Positions 8,440 through 15,494 of a stretch of 64,000 nucleotides of DNA are shown one piece after another. The position numbers and the translations under genes were made by a program. The first letter of the stretch is position 1, and every line of letters begins with the position of its first letter. The stretch lies in NCBI RefSeq assembly GCF_030818015.1, contig NZ_JAUSZX010000001.1, forward strand, positions 4,879,412 to 4,943,411, written 5' to 3'. The DNA comes from Arthrobacter globiformis. Its GTDB lineage: Bacteria > Actinomycetota > Actinomycetes > Actinomycetales > Micrococcaceae. The notes beneath the pieces are model-generated. The model made no database searches. It was not told the DNA's origin and saw nothing but the letters and a program-made list of their open reading frames with translations.

Positions 8440-9489
8440 CTAGTCCTCCGCGAGATCTGCGGCCAGGCGGATGTGGTTGTCCGCCAGCCACACAGGATTG
8501 AAGGCCTTGCTCTGGTAGTTGCTGCCCGTGTCCGGGGCGATCGCCACCACCACCGACCCGTGCGGCGCCGCCCTGGCCACCCGGAGCGCTGCCGCCACCG
8601 TCAGGCCCGAGGACGGCCCGAGGGACAGGCCCTCGTCGTTGACCAGCCGGTGCAGCGTGGTGTACACCTCGTCGTTCGGAATCCGCAGGAACCGGTCCAG
8701 CAGGCCGCGGTCGAAGACTTTCGGCCAGTCGGGTTTGGGCCAGGAGTTACCCACGCCGTCCACCAGGATCTGGCCCGGATGCCCGCCGCTGTAAACGGAG
8801 CCGTACGGGTCCGCGCCGATCACCTCCACATGCCCGCCGGACTTCTCCTTGAGGTACCGCCCGTTCCCGCTGATGGTGCCGCCGGTGCCCACTCCCGCGA
8901 CGAAGTGCGTCACCCGGCCCGCCGTCTGCTCCCAGATCTCCGGCGCGGTCCCGTCATAGTGCGCCTGGGGGTTGGCCGGGTTGTCGAACTGCAGCGGACG
9001 CCAAGCGCCGGGAATTTCGGCCGTGATCCGGGCCGCGACCGCCCGCGCGTTCTCCGGTGAATCCGACGGCGCGCTCCAGTCCGTGAACACCACCCGCGCC
9101 CCGTAGCGGTTGAGGGCCTCCAGCTTCTCCGATGAAATGGAGTCACCCGTGACCACCACCACCGGATGGCCGGTCAGCGCCCCGATCAGTGCGAGCCCGA
9201 TTCCGGTGTTCCCGGAGGTGCTTTCCACGATGGTCCCGCCGGGCTGCAGCTCGCCGCTGCGCTCTGCCGCCCGGACCATGCTCAACGCGGTCCTGTCCTT
9301 GATGGAACCGCCGGGGTTCTCCGATTCGAGTTTGACGAAGACAGTGCTCCCCAGCCCGCGGCTCAGCACGTCCAGTGGCACCAGCGGAGTGTTCCCCACC
9401 CGCGCCAGCACCGCACCGGCGTCCACGGCCGGATCCAGTATGGGCGCCACATGCCTTGGCTGGCCGCCGCTTCCTGTCACGGTGGTCAT
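8440..9489 (-). CDS. CysK/CBS-family PLP enzyme (cysteine synthase-like)
   Basis: 349 residues of fold-type II PLP enzymes. The PLP lysine is K64 in GSIKDRTA, the substrate loop is STSGNTG, and the phosphate-binding loop is GVGTGGTISG. Cysteine synthase family members catalyse beta-replacement on O-acetylserine or beta-elimination, and this one is cysteine-synthase or cystathionine-beta-synthase-like without CBS domains. It is the last gene of a coupled operon: its ATG overlaps the stop of the HAL-family gene (ATGA). That context argues for a dedicated catabolic or salvage reaction rather than housekeeping cysteine synthesis, but this is inference. Confidence 0.82.
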   Translation of the reverse strand: MTTVTGSGGQPRHVAPILDPAVDAGAVLARVGNTPLVPLDVLSRGLGSTVFVKLESENPGGSIKDRTALSMVRAAERSGELQPGGTIVESTSGNTGIGLALIGALTGHPVVVVTGDSISSEKLEALNRYGARVVFTDWSAPSDSPENARAVAARITAEIPGAWRPLQFDNPANPQAHYDGTAPEIWEQTAGRVTHFVAGVGTGGTISGNGRYLKEKSGGHVEVIGADPYGSVYSGGHPGQILVDGVGNSWPKPDWPKVFDRGLLDRFLRIPNDEVYTTLHRLVNDEGLSLGPSSGLTVAAALRVARAAPHGSVVVAIAPDTGSNYQSKAFNPVWLADNHIRLAADLAED

Positions 9490-11144
9490 GAGTCTCCTCC
9501 CCCATCACCCGGACTGCGGTCATTCGGCCCGCCCTCATCCGGTACTCGTAATTCGGGCAGTGCTGCCAGCAGGTTCCCCAGGGCAGCACGCGCACTGTCA
9601 ACCAGCACGGCCGCCGGCAGCTGCCCGGCCAGCAGCTCCGACAGCCGCGCCACTACGGCGCCGGTGCCGGCTCCGAGCTGCCGGATCTCCGCCTCCCGCA
9701 GATCCGTGCCCTGCGCCTCCGCCAACAGGTAGGAGGCCGTCAACGCCTCAATGGTGAGGAGCTTGGCCGCGGCCTCCACCGAGCGCTCCAGCTGCTGGAG
9801 GGCCAGCGGGGCCAGCGTGGAGTGGTCCTCCACGTCCGCGGACAGGGTGGGGGCACCGAGGGTGGCAGGCGACGCCAGGAACTTCAGCTCGGCCAGCAGG
9901 CCCGCGGCGGAGTACCAGAGCAGTCCCGGCAGGTCTTCGGACGCGAGCGGCGTGCCGGCCCGGGCCGCCTCGAGGTTGAGCTGCCGGATGAGGCGCTGCG
10001 GCGGATAAAGCTTGGCGATCCGCCGCTCGCTGCTGATTCCGACATGGGCGAGTCCAAGCCGCAGCGCCTCGAACGCCAGGGCCAGCTGCATGGGCTGGAA
10101 GTTTCCGCCGGACACCATCCGGCCCGACGCTATGTCCGTGAGGGGGTTGTCTCCCCTGCCGTTGAGCTCCACTTCGAGCGCCCCCGCCAGGGCCGTGACC
10201 TGGGCCCGGAACGCACCGTGCGTCTGCGGCGCGGCGCGGAAGGACAGGGCGTCCTGGACCGACACCTGCCGCCGCGGGTCCTCCAGCCAGCCGCCGCGCA
10301 CCAGGCGCCGGACGTTGGCCGCCGAGACGCGCTGGCCGTCCACTGCCTTGGCCGACTGCACGGCTGGCGAGAACGGGCTGAGGTTCCCGCCGCCGTCGTA
10401 CCTGGCAGTGGCCTCAAGCGACAGCGCCAGCGCAGTGTCCGCCAGATCGGCGAGCCACCGGATGCGGCGGAGCTCCAGCACACCGGCGCCGATCGAATAG
10501 GAGTTGGCGCTGACCAGCGCCAGGGCCTCGCCCGGCGCAAGGACCACCGGTTCCAGCCCCGCGGCGGTGAGCGCTTCCGCGCCGTCCTGCAGGCCGCCGT
10601 CAGGGGCAAGCGCCTGTCCCTCACCGATGGCGACGGCGGCAACCGCCGCCAGCTGGGTGAGGTCCGACGAACCGACAGACCCGTCGCGCGGTACGGCCGG
10701 CACCACACCCCTGTTGAGCAGCTCGGCATAGAAGCGGGCAGTCTCCGGACGCACCCCCGAGCCTCCACGGGTGAACCCGATGAGCCTTGCCAGGATGAGG
10801 GCGCGGACTTCATTCCGGTCCAGCAGCGCGCCGACGCCGCTGTGGTGGTAGCGCACCACCTGGAGCTGGAAGTCGAGGATGGATTCCTGCTCCACGGCAG
10901 TGTCGCGGCCGGAGCCGAGCAGGGTGTTCAGGCCGTAGACGCGGTGCCCGGAATCGATGGCCGCCTGCACCACCTCGCGGGAGAGGCCCACGAGCTCGAG
11001 GGCCTCGGCGCTGAGGACCACTTCCACTGCGGGATCGGCGGCCACCGCCGCCACGTCGTCGGCACGGATGTGGGCGGTGCCGATCAGGAACGTGCCGCGC
11101 CGGACCCCCGGCATCAGTCCGTCGTGCCCCCTGGCCCCTGCCAT
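9486..11144 (-). CDS. HAL/PAL-superfamily protein lacking the MIO-forming Ala-Ser-Gly
   Basis: 552 residues aligning by eye with histidine/phenylalanine ammonia-lyases: YGLNT at 70-74, EL(N)GRGDNPL and SGGNF in the core. The MIO prosthetic group forms from Ala-Ser-Gly in GSVGASGDL. Here the loop reads GSVGSSDL (155-162), one residue shorter and without the triad. The QDPYSLR motif is QDALSFR, losing the catalytic Tyr. The fold is kept but the chemistry must differ. MIO-independent relatives exist, for example ergothionase, which eliminates trimethylamine. The ATG at 11144 is 4 nt after the monooxygenase stop. An in-frame extension upstream of it covers that gene and is rejected. Confidence 0.75.
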   Translation of the reverse strand: MAGARGHDGLMPGVRRGTFLIGTAHIRADDVAAVAADPAVEVVLSAEALELVGLSREVVQAAIDSGHRVYGLNTLLGSGRDTAVEQESILDFQLQVVRYHHSGVGALLDRNEVRALILARLIGFTRGGSGVRPETARFYAELLNRGVVPAVPRDGSVGSSDLTQLAAVAAVAIGEGQALAPDGGLQDGAEALTAAGLEPVVLAPGEALALVSANSYSIGAGVLELRRIRWLADLADTALALSLEATARYDGGGNLSPFSPAVQSAKAVDGQRVSAANVRRLVRGGWLEDPRRQVSVQDALSFRAAPQTHGAFRAQVTALAGALEVELNGRGDNPLTDIASGRMVSGGNFQPMQLALAFEALRLGLAHVGISSERRIAKLYPPQRLIRQLNLEAARAGTPLASEDLPGLLWYSAAGLLAELKFLASPATLGAPTLSADVEDHSTLAPLALQQLERSVEAAAKLLTIEALTASYLLAEAQGTDLREAEIRQLGAGTGAVVARLSELLAGQLPAAVLVDSARAALGNLLAALPELRVPDEGGPNDRSPGDGGGDS

Positions 11145-11148
11145 GACG

Positions 11149-12477
11149 CTAAAAGTCCAGCAGGTTCCGGCGGAGGCCGCCGTCGCCGTAGCTCGTCCGC
11201 AGCAGTCCCCGCCTCCGAAGCGCCGGCGCCAGTCTGTCCAGCACGCCGTGGATCGTGGCCGGATCCACGAAGCCGGAGAAGAGGAACCCGTCGCCGCCCA
11301 CTGCCGCCCCGGTTTCCTCGAGGTAGTCGGCGATTTCATCGGCGGTGCCGATGATGCTGTCGCCGGCGCCGCCGCTGCGGGCCTGCAGGATCTGCCGCAG
11401 GGTGGAACCTGGCGGCGCGGCCTTGGAGAAGTGCTCCAGCGTGCCCTGGTTGCTGTTGGTGCTGAGCTCGGGGAGGGGCGCGTCAAGGTCGAACTGCTTG
11501 AAGTCGATGACGGACAGGTAGGAGATGGAGTTGAGCTGGCTGTCGATCTCCCGCTGCGTGAGCTCCCGGCGGGCAGCCCGCAGCTCCTCGGCTTCGGCCC
11601 GGGAACCGGTCACCGTGGGTTTCAGGACGAACAGCACCTTGACGTCGTCGGGGTTCCGGCCGGCCCCGGCGGCCTCCGCGCGGATGGAGTCCCGGTACGC
11701 CTTCATGCCGTCCACACCTCGGGCAAGGGCAATGGCAACATCCGCGTTCGCGCCGGCGAAGGCCTTGCCCCGCGGGGATGCCCCGGCCTGCACCAGCACG
11801 GGTTCCTCCGGCAGCGGTGCCGTGTTCAGCGGTCCCCGGACCTTGAAGAACTCCCCGTTGTGGTGGATCGGCCGGACCTTGGTGTGGTCCGCGAAGATGC
11901 CTGCCCGGGTGTCCTCAAGGATGGCGTCCGGTTCCCAGCTGCGCCAAAGCTTGCGCACAACGTCCACGAACTCCTCGGCCTTCTCGTAGCGGAGGTCGTG
12001 CTCGATCTGCTGGTCCAGCCCGTAGTTCTGCGCGGCAAGGTCGCTGCCCGAGGTCACCACGTTCCAGCCCAGCTGCCCGTTGGAGAAGTGCTGCAGCGTG
12101 GCCAGCAGCCGGGCCGCGGTGAAAGGCGGATAGAAAGAGGCGCTGATGGTGGGAACAATGCCGAGGTGCTCCGTGGCGGAGAGCAGGTACGGCACCAGGG
12201 CCAGCGGATCGTGCTTCGGTGCAAAGGACGCCTGCGCCAGCGAGACCTCCGCGCTGCCGCCGTAGGTGTCGGGGACGGTGAGCGAGTCCTCGATGATGAA
12301 CAGGTCCAGCCCGGCCCGCTCGAACTCCCGGACCGCATGCTGGTAGGGGGCGGGCTTCTTCCAGTCATAGCCGATTCCATAGCCGGGCGTCCCCCAGCCC
12401 TGAACCCCGAAGCCATGGCCCACAAACCATCCAAAGTGCAGCATGGGAGTCACTGTATTCGCGGTCGAATCATTCAC
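11149..12477 (-). CDS. NtaA/SnaA/DszA-type flavin-dependent monooxygenase
   Basis: 442 residues of the luciferase-like TIM-barrel family, in the long NtaA/SnaA/DszA/CmoJ branch that uses FMNH2 supplied by a separate reductase. Motifs include FIIEDS, GIVPTISASFYPPF, GQLGWNVVTS and PVLVQAGASPRGK. Family members cleave C-N or C-S bonds in chelators, dibenzothiophene sulfone or S-substituted cysteines. It is the first gene of the three-gene minus-strand operon and is divergent from the SAM-IV-controlled methionine operon. No flavin reductase is encoded nearby. The substrate is not predictable. Sulfur or quaternary-amine compounds are reasonable guesses from the neighbours. Confidence 0.82.
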   Translation of the reverse strand: MNDSTANTVTPMLHFGWFVGHGFGVQGWGTPGYGIGYDWKKPAPYQHAVREFERAGLDLFIIEDSLTVPDTYGGSAEVSLAQASFAPKHDPLALVPYLLSATEHLGIVPTISASFYPPFTAARLLATLQHFSNGQLGWNVVTSGSDLAAQNYGLDQQIEHDLRYEKAEEFVDVVRKLWRSWEPDAILEDTRAGIFADHTKVRPIHHNGEFFKVRGPLNTAPLPEEPVLVQAGASPRGKAFAGANADVAIALARGVDGMKAYRDSIRAEAAGAGRNPDDVKVLFVLKPTVTGSRAEAEELRAARRELTQREIDSQLNSISYLSVIDFKQFDLDAPLPELSTNSNQGTLEHFSKAAPPGSTLRQILQARSGGAGDSIIGTADEIADYLEETGAAVGGDGFLFSGFVDPATIHGVLDRLAPALRRRGLLRTSYGDGGLRRNLLDF

Positions 12478-12605
12478 TGCGGCCTGGTTTCATCCGGCGT
12501 TACGGCGGGTCATCTCCCGTCATTATCCTCCCGGCCACAGGCTTTGTAACCGCAGCGCGGCGACTGCTGTGCCCAGCGGTGACTGGATGCGTTACGGAAG
12601 ATGAC

Positions 12606-12633
12606 GACGACGGCGGTGCGCACCGCCGTCGTC
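12606..12633. repeat. 28-bp perfect palindrome in the divergent intergenic region
   Basis: Positions 12606-12633 are a perfect palindrome centred on GTGCGCAC (14-bp arms, no spacer). As RNA it would fold as a very stable GC hairpin with a GCGC tetraloop. It lies between the start of the monooxygenase operon (12477) and the SAM-IV aptamer (from ~12648). A terminator is not needed between divergent operons unless it stops spurious transcription, so an operator or a leader-RNA stem are alternatives. Confidence 0.6.
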
Positions 12634-12644
12634 AGTGTTACGTT

Positions 12645-12738
12645 TCTGGGGAGTAATGAGTACCGGCATTAAGCCCTGACTGGCCGGTCGGCAACCCTCC
12701 TTCCACGGCGGGGTGCCTCAGGTGAATACTCGGCATAT
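12645..12738 (+). promoter_or_regulatory. SAM-IV riboswitch
   Basis: The leader of the DUF1737-rhodanese-metZ operon carries the SAM-IV aptamer pattern known from actinobacteria: TGAGT, then GCC...GGTCGGCAACCCTCC, GGGGTGCC and GGTGA in the right order. The closing helix P1 pairs GAGTA (12651-12655) with TACTC (12727-12731). SAM-IV aptamers sense S-adenosylmethionine and lower expression of methionine or sulfur genes. No intrinsic terminator follows. CTCCTT inside the aptamer (12697-12702) is complementary to the AAGGAG ribosome-binding site (12767-12772), so control at translation is plausible. That last point is inference. Confidence 0.85.
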
Positions 12739-12779
12739 CGACCACTTCGAGCTGCAAGCGTGAGAAAAGGAGATCCGTC

Positions 12780-13088
12780 GTGTCAGACGCACCCGCCGTT
12801 GCAACGCTGCCGTCCCAGCAGGATAAACCTGAGGAAAAGCTGTCCTACCGCCTGATCACGGGGCCGGACGACCGTGCGTTCTGTGAGCGCATCTCGGCTG
12901 CCCTGGCCGAGGGATACGTGCTGCACGGCAGCCCTGCCGCCACCTTCAACGGCACCAGCGTCATCGTGGCCCAGGCCGTCATCCTGCCTGCCGCCATCGC
13001 CACCGCGGATGCCGCCGTCGCCACCGCCGTGGACCGGCTGGATTCGGACGATGACCTCAGTGAAGAAGCCTACGAGGGCCACGCATGA
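12780..13088 (+). CDS. DUF1737-domain protein
   Basis: A 102-residue small protein. Residues ~22-70 (YRLITGPDD..FC..ISAALAEGY.LHGSPA) match the DUF1737 pattern, a short domain of unknown function. The N- and C-terminal ends are probably disordered, with an acidic tail. It is the first gene behind the SAM-IV riboswitch, with a strong AAAAGGAG ribosome-binding site before a GTG start. Its stop overlaps the rhodanese start (ATGA). Position suggests a helper in sulfur transfer to homoserine, but no function is established. Confidence 0.8.
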   Translation: MSDAPAVATLPSQQDKPEEKLSYRLITGPDDRAFCERISAALAEGYVLHGSPAATFNGTSVIVAQAVILPAAIATADAAVATAVDRLDSDDDLSEEAYEGHA

Positions 13089-13495
13089 GCTACGCTGGAG
13101 ACCTCACCCCGCAGGACGCGTGGGCCAAGCTCGAGGAGGGCGCCATCCTGGTGGATGTGCGCACCGAGGGCGAATGGGCGCACATCGGCATTCCGGACAC
13201 CAAGGCCACGGAGAATGATCCCCTGTTTATCCAGTGGACCTTTCCCGGCGGCATTCCCAACCCCGACTTCGTCGAGCAGCTGAAGCAGCAGGCGCCTGAA
13301 GACACCCGGGTGGAGCTGCTGTTCCTGTGCCGCTCCGGCCAGCGCTCCATCGCCGCCGCCATCGCCGCCACACAGGCCGGATTCACCGCCTACAACGTCC
13401 TCGAAGGCTTCGAGGGCGAGCCCGACCGCTACGGTGAGCGCACCGTGAACGGCTGGAAGAACCGCGGCCTGCCGACGAACCTGGGAAAGAACTAA
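13085..13495 (+). CDS. rhodanese-like sulfurtransferase
   Basis: 136 residues, a single rhodanese domain. DVRTEGEW is near the N-terminus and the active-site loop is CRSGQRS with Cys82, the residue that carries the persulfide. It is cytoplasmic, with no signal peptide. It is translationally coupled to the DUF1737 gene upstream (ATGA), and metZ starts one base after its stop. Within this SAM-regulated operon it probably delivers or handles sulfane sulfur for homocysteine synthesis. Confidence 0.88.
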   Translation: MSYAGDLTPQDAWAKLEEGAILVDVRTEGEWAHIGIPDTKATENDPLFIQWTFPGGIPNPDFVEQLKQQAPEDTRVELLFLCRSGQRSIAAAIAATQAGFTAYNVLEGFEGEPDRYGERTVNGWKNRGLPTNLGKN

Positions 13496-13496
13496 G

Positions 13497-14705
13497 TTGA
13501 CCTTTAACCACGACGCCGCCGGCTGGAGCCCCGATACGCAGGCCGTCCGCGGCGGGCTTGACCGCACCAATTTCCAAGAGACCACCGAGCCCGTCTTCCT
13601 GAACTCCGGGTTTGTTTACGAGTCCGCCGCTGCCGCCGAGCGCGCCTTCACCGGCGAGGACGAACGCTTCGTCTACTCGCGCTACGGCAACCCGTCCGTG
13701 GCCACCTTCCAGGAACGTCTCCGGCTGCTCGAAGGCACGGAGGCGTGCTTTGCGACGGCGTCCGGCATGTCCGCTGTGTTCACGGCCCTTGGCGCCCTGC
13801 TCGGGGCCGGGGACCGGGTGGTCGCCAGCCGATCCCTGTTCGGCTCCTGCTTCGTGATCCTCAACGAAATCCTGCCGCGCTGGGGCGTGGAGACCGTATT
13901 CGTGGACGGTCCGGACCTCGAGCAGTGGCGCGCGGCCCTCTCGGTGCCCACCACGGCCGTCTTCTTCGAATCCCCGTCCAACCCGATGCAGGAAATCGTG
14001 GACATCGCCGCGGTCAGCGACCTCGCCCACGCCGCCGGCGCCAAGGTGGTGGCGGACAACGTCTTCGCCACCCCGCTGCTCCAGCGCTGCGGAGACCTCG
14101 GCGCTGACGTGATCGTCTACTCCGGAACCAAGCACATCGACGGCCAGGGCCGGGTGATGGGCGGCGCCATCCTGGGCACCAAGGAATTCATCGACGGGCC
14201 GGTCAAGCAGCTCATGCGCCACACCGGCCCGGCGCTCTCCGCGTTCAACGCCTGGGTGCTCACCAAAGGCCTGGAGACCATGGCGCTCCGCGTGAACCAC
14301 TCCTCCGCCACGGCCCTGCGCCTGGCCGAATGGCTGGAGACCCAGCCCGCCGTCAACTGGGTGAAGTACCCGCTGCTCAAGTCGCACCCGCAGTTCGAAC
14401 TGGCGGCCAAGCAGATGAAGGCCGGCGGCACCGTCCTCACGCTGGAGCTTGCGACGACGGCAGGACAGTCGGGCAAGGAAGCTGCCTTCGCGCTGCTGGA
14501 CGCCCTGAAGATCATCGACATCTCCAACAACCTGGGCGACGCGAAGTCACTGATCACCCATCCCGCCACCACGACGCACCGGGCCATGGGGCCGGAAGGA
14601 CGCGCCGCGATCGGGCTGAGCGATGGAGTGGTGCGGCTGTCCGTGGGCCTGGAAGATGCGGATGACCTCATCGCGGACCTGGAGCAGGCGATCAAGCAGA
14701 TCTGA
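13497..14705 (+). CDS. metZ: O-succinylhomoserine sulfhydrylase
   Basis: 402 residues of the Cys/Met-metabolism PLP family. It shows the YGNPSVATFQ substrate loop, ATASGMSAV, and the PLP lysine in SGTKHIDGQGR (~K212). The HIDGQGR form is typical of MetZ, which makes homocysteine directly from O-succinylhomoserine and sulfide. MetY or a cystathionine synthase are alternatives. The start codon is TTG, one base after the rhodanese stop. It is last in the operon controlled by the SAM-IV riboswitch, consistent with feedback by S-adenosylmethionine. Confidence 0.87.
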   Translation: MTFNHDAAGWSPDTQAVRGGLDRTNFQETTEPVFLNSGFVYESAAAAERAFTGEDERFVYSRYGNPSVATFQERLRLLEGTEACFATASGMSAVFTALGALLGAGDRVVASRSLFGSCFVILNEILPRWGVETVFVDGPDLEQWRAALSVPTTAVFFESPSNPMQEIVDIAAVSDLAHAAGAKVVADNVFATPLLQRCGDLGADVIVYSGTKHIDGQGRVMGGAILGTKEFIDGPVKQLMRHTGPALSAFNAWVLTKGLETMALRVNHSSATALRLAEWLETQPAVNWVKYPLLKSHPQFELAAKQMKAGGTVLTLELATTAGQSGKEAAFALLDALKIIDISNNLGDAKSLITHPATTTHRAMGPEGRAAIGLSDGVVRLSVGLEDADDLIADLEQAIKQI

Positions 14706-15034
14706 CCTTTTACGGATCTGACGTCGCTGGATCTGGCTGTTTCTTACTTCCAATGGCGGGCTGTGAACGTGCGTTGAGCTGCACGTCTCTTCGTTTCGGG
14801 CGTCCTTGAGAACGGGACTGCGGCACGGTTTAGTGGGTGGACAGGCAGGGTTTACCCAGGGTTTACACGGATAGTGTTGTTAGGCTCCGTGTGCACTGGG
14901 CAGACTCTAATAACACCGATGAACCGATCAAACCACTGTCGGTTCACCACCCACCCGAGGACAGACGCAGCGATGCGTTCGGGGCCGCTGCCGCGAAGAC
15001 GCTGCGCGCAGCCTCCCTGACCGGAAGGACCGCC
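14706..15034. other. 329-bp intergenic region without a recognised gene
   Basis: No convincing coding sequence or strong terminator was seen after metZ. The element GGGTTTAC occurs twice within 20 bp around 14849-14866, followed by A+T-richer DNA with TTGTTAG, and this may hold the promoter of the downstream YegP-like gene. GATCTGAC also occurs twice just after metZ. None of this is decisive. Confidence 0.4.
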
Positions 15035-15409
15035 ATGGCCGGAGTATTTGAAGTTTTTCTTGATGCAGAGTCCCAGTTCCGGTTCCGGCTGAAGGCCCCC
15101 GATGGCACCGTGCTGGCGATTTCCACACCGTTCGAGGACAAGCGCGCGGCCGCGGCCGGGATCGCCGACGTACGCGAATGCGCCGGGACGGGGCTCATCA
15201 CGGATCTCTCCCCGGCGGCACCCCAGGTCACGGCCAACGCCGCAAAGCAAGGACGTGCTGTGCCGCAGGTGCCTGCCCAGGCGCCCCTGTCGGCACGGGC
15301 CGACCACCGCAGGCAGGGATTCGGCACCAAGCGCGTACCGTCGGATGCCACCGGAACGCCGCTGCGCAGGCCGGCGGCAGCGCCGGCCCGGTGGACCGGG
15401 GCGGCCTAG
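15035..15409 (+). CDS. DUF1508 (YegP-like) small protein
   Basis: 124 residues. Residues 3-54 (FEVFLDAESQFRFRLKAPDG and following) form one DUF1508/YegP repeat, a compact beta-alpha module of unknown function. E. coli YegP has two repeats and this protein has one. The remaining ~65 residues are rich in Ala, Pro, Arg and Gln and probably disordered. I chose ATG 15035 because GGAAGGAC lies just upstream and the domain begins immediately. A longer in-frame extension back to 14837 has no domain match. Confidence 0.72.
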   Translation: MAGVFEVFLDAESQFRFRLKAPDGTVLAISTPFEDKRAAAAGIADVRECAGTGLITDLSPAAPQVTANAAKQGRAVPQVPAQAPLSARADHRRQGFGTKRVPSDATGTPLRRPAAAPARWTGAA

Positions 15410-15463
15410 CCGCCGACAGGGACTGGGCATTGCACGGCGTAACAGGCGGCCCGACGGTTTTAC

Positions 15464-15482
15464 TTAGGTAAGGCTTAACTAA
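15464..15482 (+). promoter_or_regulatory. IdeR/DmdR-type iron box
   Basis: TTAGGTAAGGCTTAACTAA matches 16 of 19 positions of the DtxR/IdeR consensus TTAGGTTAGGCTAACCTAA and is nearly a perfect dyad. It ends one base before TATCAT (15483-15488), a likely -10 box lying 6 nt before the GTG at 15495. Repressor binding with Fe2+ here would block the promoter of the downstream gene. The site is seen directly; the regulation is inferred. Confidence 0.8.
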
Positions 15483-15494
15483 TATCATCTTGCG

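Noticed and set aside
9822..11354. A 510-codon plus-strand frame over the HAL-family gene
   Set aside because: It is a shadow of the minus-strand gene, whose fold motifs and operon overlaps are clear.
11145..11486. N-terminal extension of the HAL-family frame upstream of ATG 11144
   Set aside because: It reads the monooxygenase gene out of frame, is Arg/Pro/Ser-rich, and the domain begins right after ATG 11144.
12645..12738. SAM-I riboswitch
   Set aside because: The order and sequence of the conserved blocks (GGCAACCCTCC ... GGGGTGCC ... GGTGA) fit the actinobacterial SAM-IV class better than SAM-I.
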